Source of the DNA: Methylococcaceae bacterium UBA4132 | Lineage (GTDB): Bacteria > Pseudomonadota > Gammaproteobacteria > Methylococcales > Methylomonadaceae | Direction: 5' to 3' | Length of the DNA stretch: 42,253 nt | Assembly: GCA_002380945.1 (NCBI GenBank) | Contig: DFWO01000147.1 | Coordinates: 1-42,253, forward strand | Shown: one piece after another, positions 1 to 7,148 of the stretch | Position numbering within the stretch: position 1 is the first letter of the stretch | Layout: each line of letters begins with the position of its first letter | The notes under the pieces: generated by a model | What the model was told of the DNA's origin: nothing | Seen by the model: only the letters and a program-made list of their open reading frames with translations | Databases searched by the model: none | Position numbers and translations under genes: made by a program

Positions 1-60
1 TATTTGGAACGTCATTTTGAGCCAAATCCGAACGATGAATTCAAGATGGAGCCACCATAA
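1..60 (+). CDS. C-terminal end of a gene cut by the window edge, probably an IS200/IS605 TnpA transposase
   Basis: The first 57 bases read as 19 codons closed by TAA at 58-60. The residues include HFEPNPNDEF followed by KMEPP. As I remember the family, this style of acidic, proline-containing tail is typical of IS200/IS605 Y1 transposases (TnpA). The three hairpins that follow immediately fit the right end of such an element. The catalytic HUH and tyrosine motifs lie outside the window, so the assignment rests on a short tail plus context. An unrelated short gene end remains possible. Confidence 0.5.
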   Translation, partial: YLERHFEPNPNDEFKMEPP

Positions 61-140
61 GACGCGTCGTTTAGCCGACGCGTATCCGGACTTCCAGTCC
101 GTAACTCAAACCCACCAGCTTTTAGCTGGTGGTTGTTTAG
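61..140 (+). mobile_element. Probable right end of an IS200/IS605-type element with three hairpins
   Basis: Directly after the stop codon come three consecutive stem-loops: ACGCGTCG/CGACGCGT (62-83), CGGACT/AGTCCG (88-102) and CCACCAGCT/AGCTGGTGG with a TTT loop (about 112-132), followed by TTGTTTAG. IS200/IS605 elements lack inverted terminal repeats and carry subterminal palindromes recognised by TnpA, which matches this arrangement. The exact cleavage point cannot be fixed from one end. The 141-302 stretch up to rpiA holds no gene I can support. Confidence 0.5.
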
Positions 141-302
141 TCATCAATTTTTAGGGCTATCAAGATTTGTTTTTAACCTGAATGGATAAAAAACGTCAGT
201 GGTTTATGGCATCATATTTCCTCAAACAATTAAAAATCGGCTGAAGAATAAGGGCTTATGCGGTATTATCACGCACCTTTTTTAAAACTATAGGAAGCAA
301 AC

Positions 303-956
303 ATGACTCAAGATGAATTGAAACAAAAAGTTGCTAAAGCAGCTATCCCTTATGTAAGAGATGTCGCCATTATCGGTGTGGGTACAGGTTCTACCGTTAA
401 TCACTTTATTGATTATTTGGCTGATTTTAAAGCGGATATTGAAGGCACAGTATCAAGTTCTCTCGCCAGTACCGAGCGGTTAAAAAAATTGGGTATCCCT
501 GTGTTTGATTTAAATGCGGTCGGTACATTGGATGTTTATGTCGATGGTGCCGATGAAATTAGCCCACACAAACATTTAATTAAAGGTGGTGGTGGTGCAT
601 TAACCCGCGAAAAAATTATTGCCGCTGCCAGTAAAAAGTTTGTTTGTATTGCTGATGGATCTAAACAAGTTGATGTATTAGGTGCGTTTCCATTGCCTGT
701 TGAAGTCATTCCAATGGCAAGAAGTTATGTGGCTAGAGAACTGGTTAAGTTAGGTGGTCAACCTGTGTGGCGGGAAAACTACATTACTGATAACCACAAT
801 GAAATTCTTGATGTGCATAATCTGAATATCCTCAACCCAATTGAATTGGAACAAATCATCAATAATATTGTTGGCGTGGTTACAGTCGGTATTTTTGCTA
901 TGCGTCCAGCCGATGTAGTGTTAGTTAGCCAAGGCGATGAGATTATCACGTTCTAA
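303..956 (+). CDS. rpiA: Ribose-5-phosphate isomerase A
   Basis: This cytoplasmic enzyme interconverts ribose 5-phosphate and ribulose 5-phosphate in the pentose phosphate (and, in methylotrophs, ribulose monophosphate) network. The 217-residue length is normal for RpiA. The family signatures are all visible: GTGSTVNHFI near residue 27 (phosphate binding), DGADEI near 81, and KGGGGALTREKI near 94 with the catalytic Glu/Lys region. The ATG at 303 follows a GGAAG ribosome-binding site eight bases upstream. The gene stands alone and is convergent with hemB, from which it is separated by a palindrome at 998-1022. Nothing is missing from the protein and the identification is secure. Confidence 0.97.
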   Translation: MTQDELKQKVAKAAIPYVRDVAIIGVGTGSTVNHFIDYLADFKADIEGTVSSSLASTERLKKLGIPVFDLNAVGTLDVYVDGADEISPHKHLIKGGGGALTREKIIAAASKKFVCIADGSKQVDVLGAFPLPVEVIPMARSYVARELVKLGGQPVWRENYITDNHNEILDVHNLNILNPIELEQIINNIVGVVTVGIFAMRPADVVLVSQGDEIITF

Positions 957-997
957 CATGTTAATCGTTACTATATAGCTCTGCATTAATTAGTGGG

Positions 998-1022
998 AGA
1001 GACGTTGCAATGCAACGTCTCT
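998..1022. repeat. 25-bp perfect palindrome between convergent rpiA and hemB
   Basis: AGAGACGTTGCA, a single central A, and the exact reverse complement TGCAACGTCTCT form a 12-bp stem with almost no loop. It sits between two convergent genes, where it could act as a bidirectional terminator, although no T-run follows it. The sequence also resembles dispersed short palindromic repeats of gammaproteobacterial and cyanobacterial genomes, so it may be a repeat-family copy rather than a dedicated terminator. Confidence 0.7.
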
Positions 1023-1047
1023 ACAATGCATGTTACGTTCACATATT

Positions 1048-2043
1048 CTATAACCATTGCGCTACCTTCTTGGCATAATAGGTCAAAATCGCATCACTAC
1101 CCGCGCGTTTAAATGCTAACAAGGCTTCCATCACAACCGCTTTTTCATCTAGCCAGCCGTTCATAGAGGCTGCTTTGAGCATCGCGTATTCACCGCTGAC
1201 TTGATAAGCAAATGTAGGCACACCGTATTGATCTTTAATGCGGCGAATAATATCCAAATAGGGCATACCAGGTTTGACCATCACCATATCCGCGCCTTCT
1301 TGTAAATCTAGCTGCACCTCGCGCAGTGCTTCATCGGAGTTAGCAAAATCCATTTGGTAGCTGTATTTATTGCCTTTGCCTAAGTTGCCAGCAGACCCCA
1401 CTGCATCTCTAAAAGGACCATAAAAACTGGAAGCATATTTGGCAGAATAGGCGAGTATCAGGGTATTAATATAAAGCTCGGCTTCTAAGGCTTGTCTGAT
1501 GGCACCGATGCGACCATCCATCATGTCAGACGGTGCGACTATATCAGCCCCCGCTTCGGCATGAGAAAGGGCTTGTTTGACTAATACGGCAATAGTTTCA
1601 TCATTCAGCACATAGCCGTTAGCATTGATTAACCCGTCTTGTCCGTGGATGGTGAACGGATCTAAGGCAACATCGGTAATAATTCCTAAGTTGGGTAAAG
1701 CTTGTTTTAAGGTTCTCACGCTACGCTGTACTAAGCCATCAGGATTATAGGCTTCTGCGGCATCGTCTGATTTTTTGTCAGCGGAAATAACTGGAAATAA
1801 GGCAATCGCGGGAATGCCTAATTCATAGACTTCACGCGCTTGTTCAAGTAATAAATCCAGCGAGTAGCGTTCAACGTCTGGCATGGACGCAATGACTTGT
1901 TTTTGCTTCGTGCCTTCGATGACAAACATTGGATAAATGAGATCATCAACAGACAATGAATTTTCGCGCATTAAGCGACGGGAAAATTCATTGTAACGCA
2001 TTCTTCTCATGCGTGTAGGCATTGTGATGTTATGATATGTCAT
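1048..2043 (-). CDS. hemB: Delta-aminolevulinic acid dehydratase (porphobilinogen synthase)
   Basis: HemB condenses two 5-aminolevulinate molecules into porphobilinogen, an early common step of haem, corrin and sirohaem synthesis. The 331-residue length is normal. The Schiff-base lysine lies in MVMVKPGMPYLDII, and the second active-site region is APSDMMDGRIGAIRQAL. The metal-site segment reads DVALDPFTIHGQDG, with Asp/Phe/Gln where zinc-type enzymes carry a cluster of cysteines. This is therefore the cysteine-free, Mg2+-type form known from pseudomonads. The start ATG at 2043 opens MTYHNITMPTRMRRMR, in agreement with family N-termini. It is divergent from mlaC with about 120 bases between them. 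Confidence 0.97.
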   Translation of the reverse strand: MTYHNITMPTRMRRMRYNEFSRRLMRENSLSVDDLIYPMFVIEGTKQKQVIASMPDVERYSLDLLLEQAREVYELGIPAIALFPVISADKKSDDAAEAYNPDGLVQRSVRTLKQALPNLGIITDVALDPFTIHGQDGLINANGYVLNDETIAVLVKQALSHAEAGADIVAPSDMMDGRIGAIRQALEAELYINTLILAYSAKYASSFYGPFRDAVGSAGNLGKGNKYSYQMDFANSDEALREVQLDLQEGADMVMVKPGMPYLDIIRRIKDQYGVPTFAYQVSGEYAMLKAASMNGWLDEKAVVMEALLAFKRAGSDAILTYYAKKVAQWL

Positions 2044-2164
2044 CTTATTCTCGGCTTGGTAAGTTAGCGGTTACAACTGCAATTTTAGCCGATTTTACGC
2101 ATCATGTCGCCGATAGTTACCAGCAAAGGATAAGAATACCATCGGTTTTATTTTAGAGGGTTTT

Positions 2165-2800
2165 ATGAAAGTTAAACACACTACATTATTTGGATTATTT
2201 GCAATATTGCTGGCATTTATGCCGTTTGCTCAAGTGACAGCGGCTGAGTTAGCTGCGCCACAACAAGCAATCGCAGGTGCATCTGAAGAATTGCAAAAAA
2301 GAATGCAGGATAAAAATTTTGTTAAAGATTTTGCACAGGTCACTGATTTTGTTAATCAAACAATCTATCCGCACACTGATTTCGATAAAATTTCAGCATT
2401 AGTGTTAGGTAAACTGTGGAAAACAGCAACACCTGACGAAAAAGAGCGTTTTAAACATGAATTTAGAATACTCTTGATTAGAACGTATTCCCGCGCTTTT
2501 GTTGAATTCAAAGAATGGTCAGTACACTTCTTGCCACTGGAAATGGAAGCTGGCGCGACTAAAGTCATGGTAAAGACCGAAGTATTACAACCTGGTATTA
2601 AACCTATCGGTGTTGATTACCGCATGGCATTGAGCAATGGTGAATGGAAAGCCTATGACATCATGATTGAAGGCGTGAGTTTGGTCACAAACTACCGCAC
2701 GACGTTTAGTAATGAAGTAGAAACCAAAGGGTCATTATCCGCGGTAATTGATGGATTGGCTAAACGCAATGCTGAGGCATTATCAGCAAAAAACTCGTAA
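2165..2800 (+). CDS. mlaC: MlaC-type periplasmic phospholipid-binding protein (Ttg2D)
   Basis: MlaC shuttles phospholipids through the periplasm between an outer-membrane MlaA-porin complex and the inner-membrane MlaFEDB ABC transporter. The protein has 211 residues. A Sec signal peptide (LFGLFAILLAFMPFAQVTA, cleavage near residue 26) is clear. The body carries the family hallmark GEWKAYDIMIEGVSLVTNYR near residues 160-180. The ATG at 2165 follows GAGGG in the preceding sequence. The usual mla operon partners (mlaF, E, D, B) are not adjacent, so this is a stand-alone copy, which also occurs for hopanoid- or toluene-tolerance-associated paralogues. Annotation as MlaC/Ttg2 family is firm; the exact partner complex is not visible here. 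Confidence 0.9.
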   Translation: MKVKHTTLFGLFAILLAFMPFAQVTAAELAAPQQAIAGASEELQKRMQDKNFVKDFAQVTDFVNQTIYPHTDFDKISALVLGKLWKTATPDEKERFKHEFRILLIRTYSRAFVEFKEWSVHFLPLEMEAGATKVMVKTEVLQPGIKPIGVDYRMALSNGEWKAYDIMIEGVSLVTNYRTTFSNEVETKGSLSAVIDGLAKRNAEALSAKNS

Positions 2801-2937
2801 AGGAATGATAGTAAACGCACCGACACTCATCGGTCAGTCTGCACAGCATTCCTAAATACACTCAAATGACTACTCTGTCACAATGTGGCAGGGTGGTTTT
2901 TCATAGACTACTCCGCGTGGTCAACGCATGACTCAAC

Positions 2938-3909
2938 ATGAGCGATTATCAAGCTTTATATAACGCGCTATTAGAGGCAAAAGCCGATGCGTGGGTCGAA
3001 TTATTACCAACACAGCTAGCAAACGCTTTTGATTCAACCCAACATGGCGATTTAGTACGCTGGCAAGCCGCTATTCAACAATTGCCAGAACTCACACCCT
3101 CACAACGGCTATTGAACGATGATACCGTGCAAATCGGTTGTCCGGACGATGTGAATATGGCTGAAAAAAATCAACTCGAACAGTGCTTAAGAGCCTTTCA
3201 TCCGTGGCGTAAAGGTCCTTATCAATTATTTGATATTCATATCGACACCGAATGGCGTTCGGATTGGAAATGGAAGCGATTAAAACCACATCTCGCGCCG
3301 CTTGAACATCGTTTAGTATTAGATGTCGGTTGCGGCAATGGTTATCACGCTTGGCGAATGTTAGGTGAAGGGGCAAAAAGAGTGGTTGGCATTGATCCGA
3401 CTTTACTCAGTGTAATGCAGTTTCAACTCATTAAAAAACTGTATGGTGATGCCCCTATTGATGTCTTACCGCTAGGCATAGAAGCCGTACCCAGCAATTT
3501 ACAAGCGTTTGATACTGTGTTTTCAATGGGCGTACTTTATCACCGCCGTTCACCTATCGAGCATTTATTAGAACTTAAAGGCTGTTTACAAGCAGGCGGC
3601 GAATTAGTGTTAGAAACCTTAGTCATTGAGGGCAGCTTAGGTGAAGTATTAGTGCCTGAAGAACGTTATGCGAAAATGCGCAATGTCTGGTTTTTACCCA
3701 GTTGCGCGACATTAATAAGCTGGATGACCCGCTGTGGTTTTAAAAATGTGCGTTTAGTCGATGTCACAGTCACCAATATTGAAGAACAACGTAGCACGGA
3801 ATGGATGCAGTTTCATTCCCTGCAAGATTTTCTCCATCCAGATAACCCACAATTGACCTACGAAGGCTTACCTGCGCCAAGACGGGCGATTTTTATGGCG
3901 AATGCTTGA
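2938..3909 (+). CDS. cmoB: tRNA U34 carboxymethyltransferase
   Basis: CmoB transfers the carboxymethyl group of carboxy-S-adenosylmethionine to 5-hydroxyuridine at position 34 of several tRNAs, making cmo5U and broadening wobble decoding. It normally works downstream of CmoA, which is not in this window. The 323-residue length matches the family. Visible features are the N-terminal helical region, PWRKGPYQLFDIHIDTEWRSDWKWKR near residues 90-115, the SAM-binding VLDVGCGNGYHAWRM near 130, and FSMGVLYHRRSP near 198. The ATG at 2938 is the only start giving the family N-terminus; no strong ribosome-binding site precedes it. The stop is followed within about ten bases by a dispersed repeat. Confidence 0.96.
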   Translation: MSDYQALYNALLEAKADAWVELLPTQLANAFDSTQHGDLVRWQAAIQQLPELTPSQRLLNDDTVQIGCPDDVNMAEKNQLEQCLRAFHPWRKGPYQLFDIHIDTEWRSDWKWKRLKPHLAPLEHRLVLDVGCGNGYHAWRMLGEGAKRVVGIDPTLLSVMQFQLIKKLYGDAPIDVLPLGIEAVPSNLQAFDTVFSMGVLYHRRSPIEHLLELKGCLQAGGELVLETLVIEGSLGEVLVPEERYAKMRNVWFLPSCATLISWMTRCGFKNVRLVDVTVTNIEEQRSTEWMQFHSLQDFLHPDNPQLTYEGLPAPRRAIFMANA

Positions 3910-3920
3910 GGTTTTTTGTC

Positions 3921-3947
3921 CACGAAAAGCACGAAAAACACGAAAAA
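3921..3947 (+). repeat. CACGAAAAR 9-bp tandem repeat, three copies
   Basis: Three consecutive nonamers, CACGAAAAG then CACGAAAAA twice, occupy 3921-3947 just after the cmoB stop. A two-copy version of the same nonamer occurs at 21274-21291, again directly after a stop codon (hoxH). This is a recurrent intergenic repeat in this genome. Its function is unknown. Confidence 0.85.
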
Positions 3948-3960
3948 TTTTATAGTAGTC

Positions 3961-4029
3961 ATAGGATGGGCTGAGGTACGAAACCCATCTGTCGCGATTG
4001 ATGAGCTTCCTTGCGTCAGCCCATCCTAT
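3961..4029. repeat. 69-bp element with 14-bp perfect inverted repeat ends
   Basis: ATAGGATGGGCTGA at 3961-3974 and its exact reverse complement TCAGCCCATCCTAT at 4016-4029 bound a short non-coding core. No transposase is present, so it resembles a miniature palindromic or MITE-like repeat. Its right arm supplies the stop codon of the small minus-strand ORF at 4026-4190, and its left side abuts the CACGAAAAR array. Confidence 0.75.
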
Positions 4030-4190
4030 CGTGCTGAATATAAAAACCATGATACAAGCGTGGAGAGCATTATAACTTTTGGAAAAGCAGCACTTAAACA
4101 GTGAGCTTCAAAACACCCACCATAAAACATCTGATTTACAACTAAAATTACAACAAATGTAACAGCGAATATTACAATGGCTAACGGCAT
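4026..4190 (-). CDS. Small hydrophobic (membrane) protein, 54 aa
   Basis: I do not recognise this protein. The ATG at 4190 is preceded by a good ribosome-binding site (GGAG six bases upstream). The reading frame encodes 54 residues with a strong N-terminal membrane segment (PLAIVIFAVTFVVILVV, residues 2-18) and a second hydrophobic stretch (VIMLSTLVSWFLYS, about 39-52). Three cysteines lie in residues 21-35, including YGGCFEAHC. The stop codon TAG at 4026-4028 falls inside the inverted-repeat element, so the final residues may be an accident of that element's insertion and the protein may once have been longer. The spaced cysteines and clean ribosome-binding site favour a real gene. No promoter stands out. 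Confidence 0.5.
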   Translation of the reverse strand: MPLAIVIFAVTFVVILVVNQMFYGGCFEAHCLSAAFPKVIMLSTLVSWFLYSAR

Positions 4191-4321
4191 ATTTTTCTCC
4201 AATGTTCAATAGTTTATAGAAATACAGCAAGGTAGATTACGGACATTATCCTGTGTTGTGACTTATTCCACATGAACTACACTCTCATAACATACCAATT
4301 ACCGATTACCATAATTTTCAT

Positions 4322-4702
4322 ATGAACTATAAAACCATGTTAATCACACTAGATGTGCCAAACGATTTAGGCAAGCGTTTAAGTCCTTTTAAACAACAGT
4401 TACCGCAATTATTAGAATTAGGTTTACGCGAATTCAACACGCCGACTTATTCAAGCTTTTATAGTCTGAATGAGGTTTTAGAATTTCTTGCTAAATTATC
4501 CAGTCCAGAAGAAATTATCGCTTTACGTCCTGACATCCTGCCAAATAATTACAGCAACAGGTGAATGATTTACTGGAAAAACAACGCGCTGGTGGTTTAA
4601 CCTTCAGAGGAAGAGCGAGAGTGGCAACAATATGAGTATGTAGAACATTTGGTGCGAATTGCTAAAACCAATGCCTTATTAAAACTCAATGTCCAGCAAT
4701 GA
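4322..4702 (+). pseudogene. Decayed small conserved gene with frameshifts and an internal stop
   Basis: The first 80 codons (4322-4564) read through MLITLDVPNDLGKRL and FLAKLSSPEEIIALRP. The expected continuation is found in other frames: LQQQVNDLLEKQRAGGLT at 4549-4602, then SEEEREWQQYEYVEHLVRI from 4604 in the first frame again, ending with TGA at 4700. Reconstruction needs about two extra bases near 4532, a premature TAA at 4546-4548 and one extra base at 4603. The reconstructed protein (about 125 residues) resembles a small conserved family found with HNH endonuclease-like partners; I cannot name its function. An ATGA overlap at 4699-4702 opens a second frame (MSRFYIAVDF...) that stops after 32 codons and may be the stub of that partner. 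Confidence 0.65.
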
Positions 4703-4922
4703 GCCGTTTTTATATTGCTGTTGATTTCCATCTATCTCACATCACACCCCGCACCGCCCCTTACAAAATACCCACTGAATTAATCACCTTGAAGTAACAG
4801 GATGTGTGCAGAGGGTACTCTGGCAATAGTCGCTGATTGTTATGCAGTGTTAAGATACGCGCTCTGAAATTCATTTTAAACAACGCACAGCACAATAACA
4901 CCAAGAGCTTTTTAGAGGAAAC
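4703..4922. other. Non-coding stretch before the proline-rich gene
   Basis: Apart from the 32-codon stub that begins at 4699, I see no gene, RNA or convincing promoter here. The last bases carry AGAGGA, the ribosome-binding site for the ATG at 4923. Confidence 0.4.
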
Positions 4923-6396
4923 ATGGGGGCAAGGTATCAACAAAAATTGAGTTATCAAGCGACGGATCGTTGGAAGCTGTTTGTTCCAGTCTCATTTTTA
5001 CTGCATATAATTATTATGCTCAGCATTGATATTAAACTATCAATGCCTGTACCCGATAAACCAAAACTTAACAAACCGATTACGCTGATTTTACAAGCCG
5101 CGCCTGTACCAATAAAGCCGCCGCCTGTTGATGATAATGCGCCTGCGCCTAGCATTGTTAAAGTAGAACCAGAAAAGACGTTACCCGCACCTAGCCCCGT
5201 TCGCGTACCCTCGCCTTTTATCGCTAAGAAAGTTCCGCGTCCAGTCGTTGCCAAAACGTTACCATCTACTAATGCGGCGCGGCAACGCTATATTAAAGCA
5301 CCACCTGTTCAGCATTCGACGATTGCTAAAGCAAGCGTAGCGAAAAAACCGCCCGTTCCTGTACGAAGAACGCCTGTACCCGTTCAACAAGCACGCGTAC
5401 CTGCGCCTGTCGCTAAATCGAATATGCCAGATAATATGGCTAATTTGCCCAGAATTGGCATTCCCGTACAAACGCCACCGCCACCGCAACCAGCGGTGAT
5501 TACTTCCAATATGCCCAGTGATATGCAGAACTTGCCACGCATTGGTATTCCTCTGCAAGCACCCGCGCCCGTTCAGCCCACGCCTGCAATTAGCCAGAAA
5601 ATAGCCAAGCCACAGCAGCCTACGGTGGTACAGAAAGCCCCCCCCTGTTAAGCCCGTAGCTATGCCCGTGCCAGTTCAGCCTGTACAAAAAACTATGCCA
5701 CCCGTTCCTGTGCCTGAGCGTATCGTCAATACGCCTAAGCCTGAAATGCCGATACCCGCGCCGCCAGTTAAGCAAACGCTTATCGAAACTAGCCAGCCTA
5801 CACCCGAGCCTGTTAATACGGTCAAACAATCAGCGTTTCAGCAACGCTTAGAATCCTTGCAAGACGATGTGGTCTCGTTTATGCCTGTTTTTCCACAAGT
5901 CATTCGGCTGATTGCACAAGGATGGTTTAAAGATTTGGAAGAAATTGCTGTGCCTACACCTACGCCCGTTGCACCCACACCTTCTCGTGCAGTGGTGCAA
6001 TCCGTCCCTGTTGAAAATAGTACAGAACAAACCAGCGAAGAGAGTGCTGTGAGCCAGTCGAAACCTGCCAAAAGCACAGAGGCTATTCCTGAACAATTTA
6101 TGACGGATGACCGTTGGCATACCAAAGAGGTCATTCAAGGCAATATGGATAAAGACAGCTTGCCAGCGGAACAGCAGGGAAAATCAGGCAAAAAACTTGG
6201 CTCGATTATTTTTAAAGAACGGAAAAATTATGGCGACATTACGCCACAAGAAGAGTCTGCGGCACAAAATACAAAAAAACCTAAAGGGGAGGGCTTTAGT
6301 ATTCCTATTGGAGATTGTTATGTGGGTTCTAAAACGGGGGTTGAAGAAGAGGGGCAATCGGGTGAACACAAAAATCCAATTAATTGCAATTTCTAA
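4923..6396 (+). pseudogene. Proline-rich TonB-like membrane-anchored protein, interrupted at an 8-C run
   Basis: Two open frames, 4923-5651 and 5662-6396, join into one protein of about 490 residues if the run of eight C at 5638-5645 is read as seven. The junction then reads KAPPVKPVAMPVPV and the proline-rich composition continues. Residues 1-45 look like a TonB N-terminus (positive start, then FVPVSFLLHIIIMLSI as a membrane anchor). A long Pro/Val/Lys/Ala periplasmic linker follows, with a repeated unit NMPDNMANLPRIGIPVQ / NMPSDMQNLPRIGIPLQ at 5421 and 5508. The C-terminus has two cysteines (IGDCYVG and NPINCNF) and does not resemble the TonB receptor-binding domain. The ribosome-binding site AGAGGA is good. 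The break may be a true frameshift, slipped-strand phase variation or a sequencing error. Confidence 0.65.
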
Positions 6397-6405
6397 ACAG
6401 TGAAC

Positions 6406-6438
6406 AAAAAAAACCACGGTCAAAAGCCGTGGTTTTTT
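6406..6438. terminator. Bidirectional intrinsic terminator
   Basis: An A-run, CCACGG, the loop TCAAAAG, CCGTGG and six T form a stem that can be extended by A-T pairs. It serves the proline-rich gene on the plus strand and rpmG on the minus strand, which converge here. Confidence 0.85.
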
Positions 6439-6468
6439 AAGCATCCAAAAAGAAGTCTAATAGCCAAA

Positions 6469-6624
6469 TTATTTGATTTTAGCTTCTTTGTAGATAACAT
6501 GTTTACGAACGACTGGATCAAATTTTTTGATTTCCATTTTCGTAGGCATGGTTTTTTTGTTTTTAGTCGTTGTGTAAAAATGACCTGTGCCTTCGCTAGA
6601 GATCAATTTAATTTTATCGCGCAT
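6469..6624 (-). CDS. rpmG: 50S ribosomal protein L33
   Basis: This is a 51-residue ribosomal protein of the large subunit near the E site. The minus-strand frame starts MRDKIKLISSEGTGHFYTT and ends HVIYKEAKIK, the standard L33 architecture. It carries no CxxC pairs, so it is the zinc-independent (C-minus) form. It lies 12 bases downstream of rpmB on the same strand, the universal rpmB-rpmG order. The terminator at 6406-6438 closes the operon. Confidence 0.97.
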   Translation of the reverse strand: MRDKIKLISSEGTGHFYTTTKNKKTMPTKMEIKKFDPVVRKHVIYKEAKIK

Positions 6625-6636
6625 GATGTTGTCCCC

Positions 6637-6873
6637 TTAAACTTTTTGACCGTTTTTACGCAAATCCGCTAATACTGCGTCTATGCCGTTTTTATCAATG
6701 ATACGCATTGCTTTAGTTGAAACACGCAGACGCACCCAACGATTTTCGCTTTCTACCCAAAAACGGTGATGTTGCAGATTTGGAAGAAAACGTCTTTTGG
6801 TTCTGTTGTTAGCGTGTGATACGTTGTTACCTGTAACAGGACGTTTACCTGTTATTTGACATACTCTGGACAT
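6637..6873 (-). CDS. rpmB: 50S ribosomal protein L28
   Basis: This is a 78-residue large-subunit ribosomal protein. The sequence MSRVCQITGKRPVTGNNVSHANNRTKRRF and the following VRLRVSTKAMRIIDKNGID are diagnostic. It is first in the rpmB-rpmG operon, with the ribosome-binding site AGAGG upstream of its ATG at 6873. It lacks the second cysteine pair of zinc-binding L28 forms, in keeping with the C-minus L33 next to it. Confidence 0.97.
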   Translation of the reverse strand: MSRVCQITGKRPVTGNNVSHANNRTKRRFLPNLQHHRFWVESENRWVRLRVSTKAMRIIDKNGIDAVLADLRKNGQKV

Positions 6874-6918
6874 AATTAACCTCTTTTTAGTGTGCCTAGA
6901 TTCAAAATTTAGCCAAGC

Positions 6919-6947
6919 TTTATACCAAAAAACGGTATTAAAGTAAA
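6919..6947 (-). promoter_or_regulatory. Probable sigma70 promoter for rpmB-rpmG
   Basis: On the minus strand TTTACT (6942-6947) and TATAAA (6919-6924) are separated by 17 bases. This gives a 4/6 match at -35 and a 5/6 match at -10, about 45 bases upstream of the rpmB start. The remaining 6948-7148 stretch up to gshB contains no gene that I can see. Confidence 0.5.
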
Positions 6948-7148
6948 TGTTTCAATCCGTGCTTAAGTGTATTTAGTACATGGAATCACTCGTAGAATAA
7001 GATAAACAACTTGATTTTTAATCTAAAAATACCCAATGATTTTATCAAGTCTATCGGTAGTTAAATGTTTGTAGCTGTCAAATGTTGGCAATTCCATTAA
7101 AATACTCAGCCTTATGTTATCTTTTTTGCTAAACACCTCGGAACTCTA

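Noticed and set aside
3916..4104. Plus-strand 62-codon open frame after cmoB
   Set aside because: It is a translation of the CACGAAAAR array and the inverted-repeat element; the Lys-Thr-Asn repeats are a by-product of the nonamer.
5259..6138. Several minus-strand open frames rich in Arg/Trp/Tyr or Ser/Thr/Gly opposite the proline-rich gene
   Set aside because: Proline-rich coding sequence leaves long open antisense frames; these lack ribosome-binding sites and domain-like composition.
6400..6672. Plus-strand 90-codon frame over the rpmG region
   Set aside because: It is antisense to the terminator, rpmG and part of rpmB, which are unmistakable.
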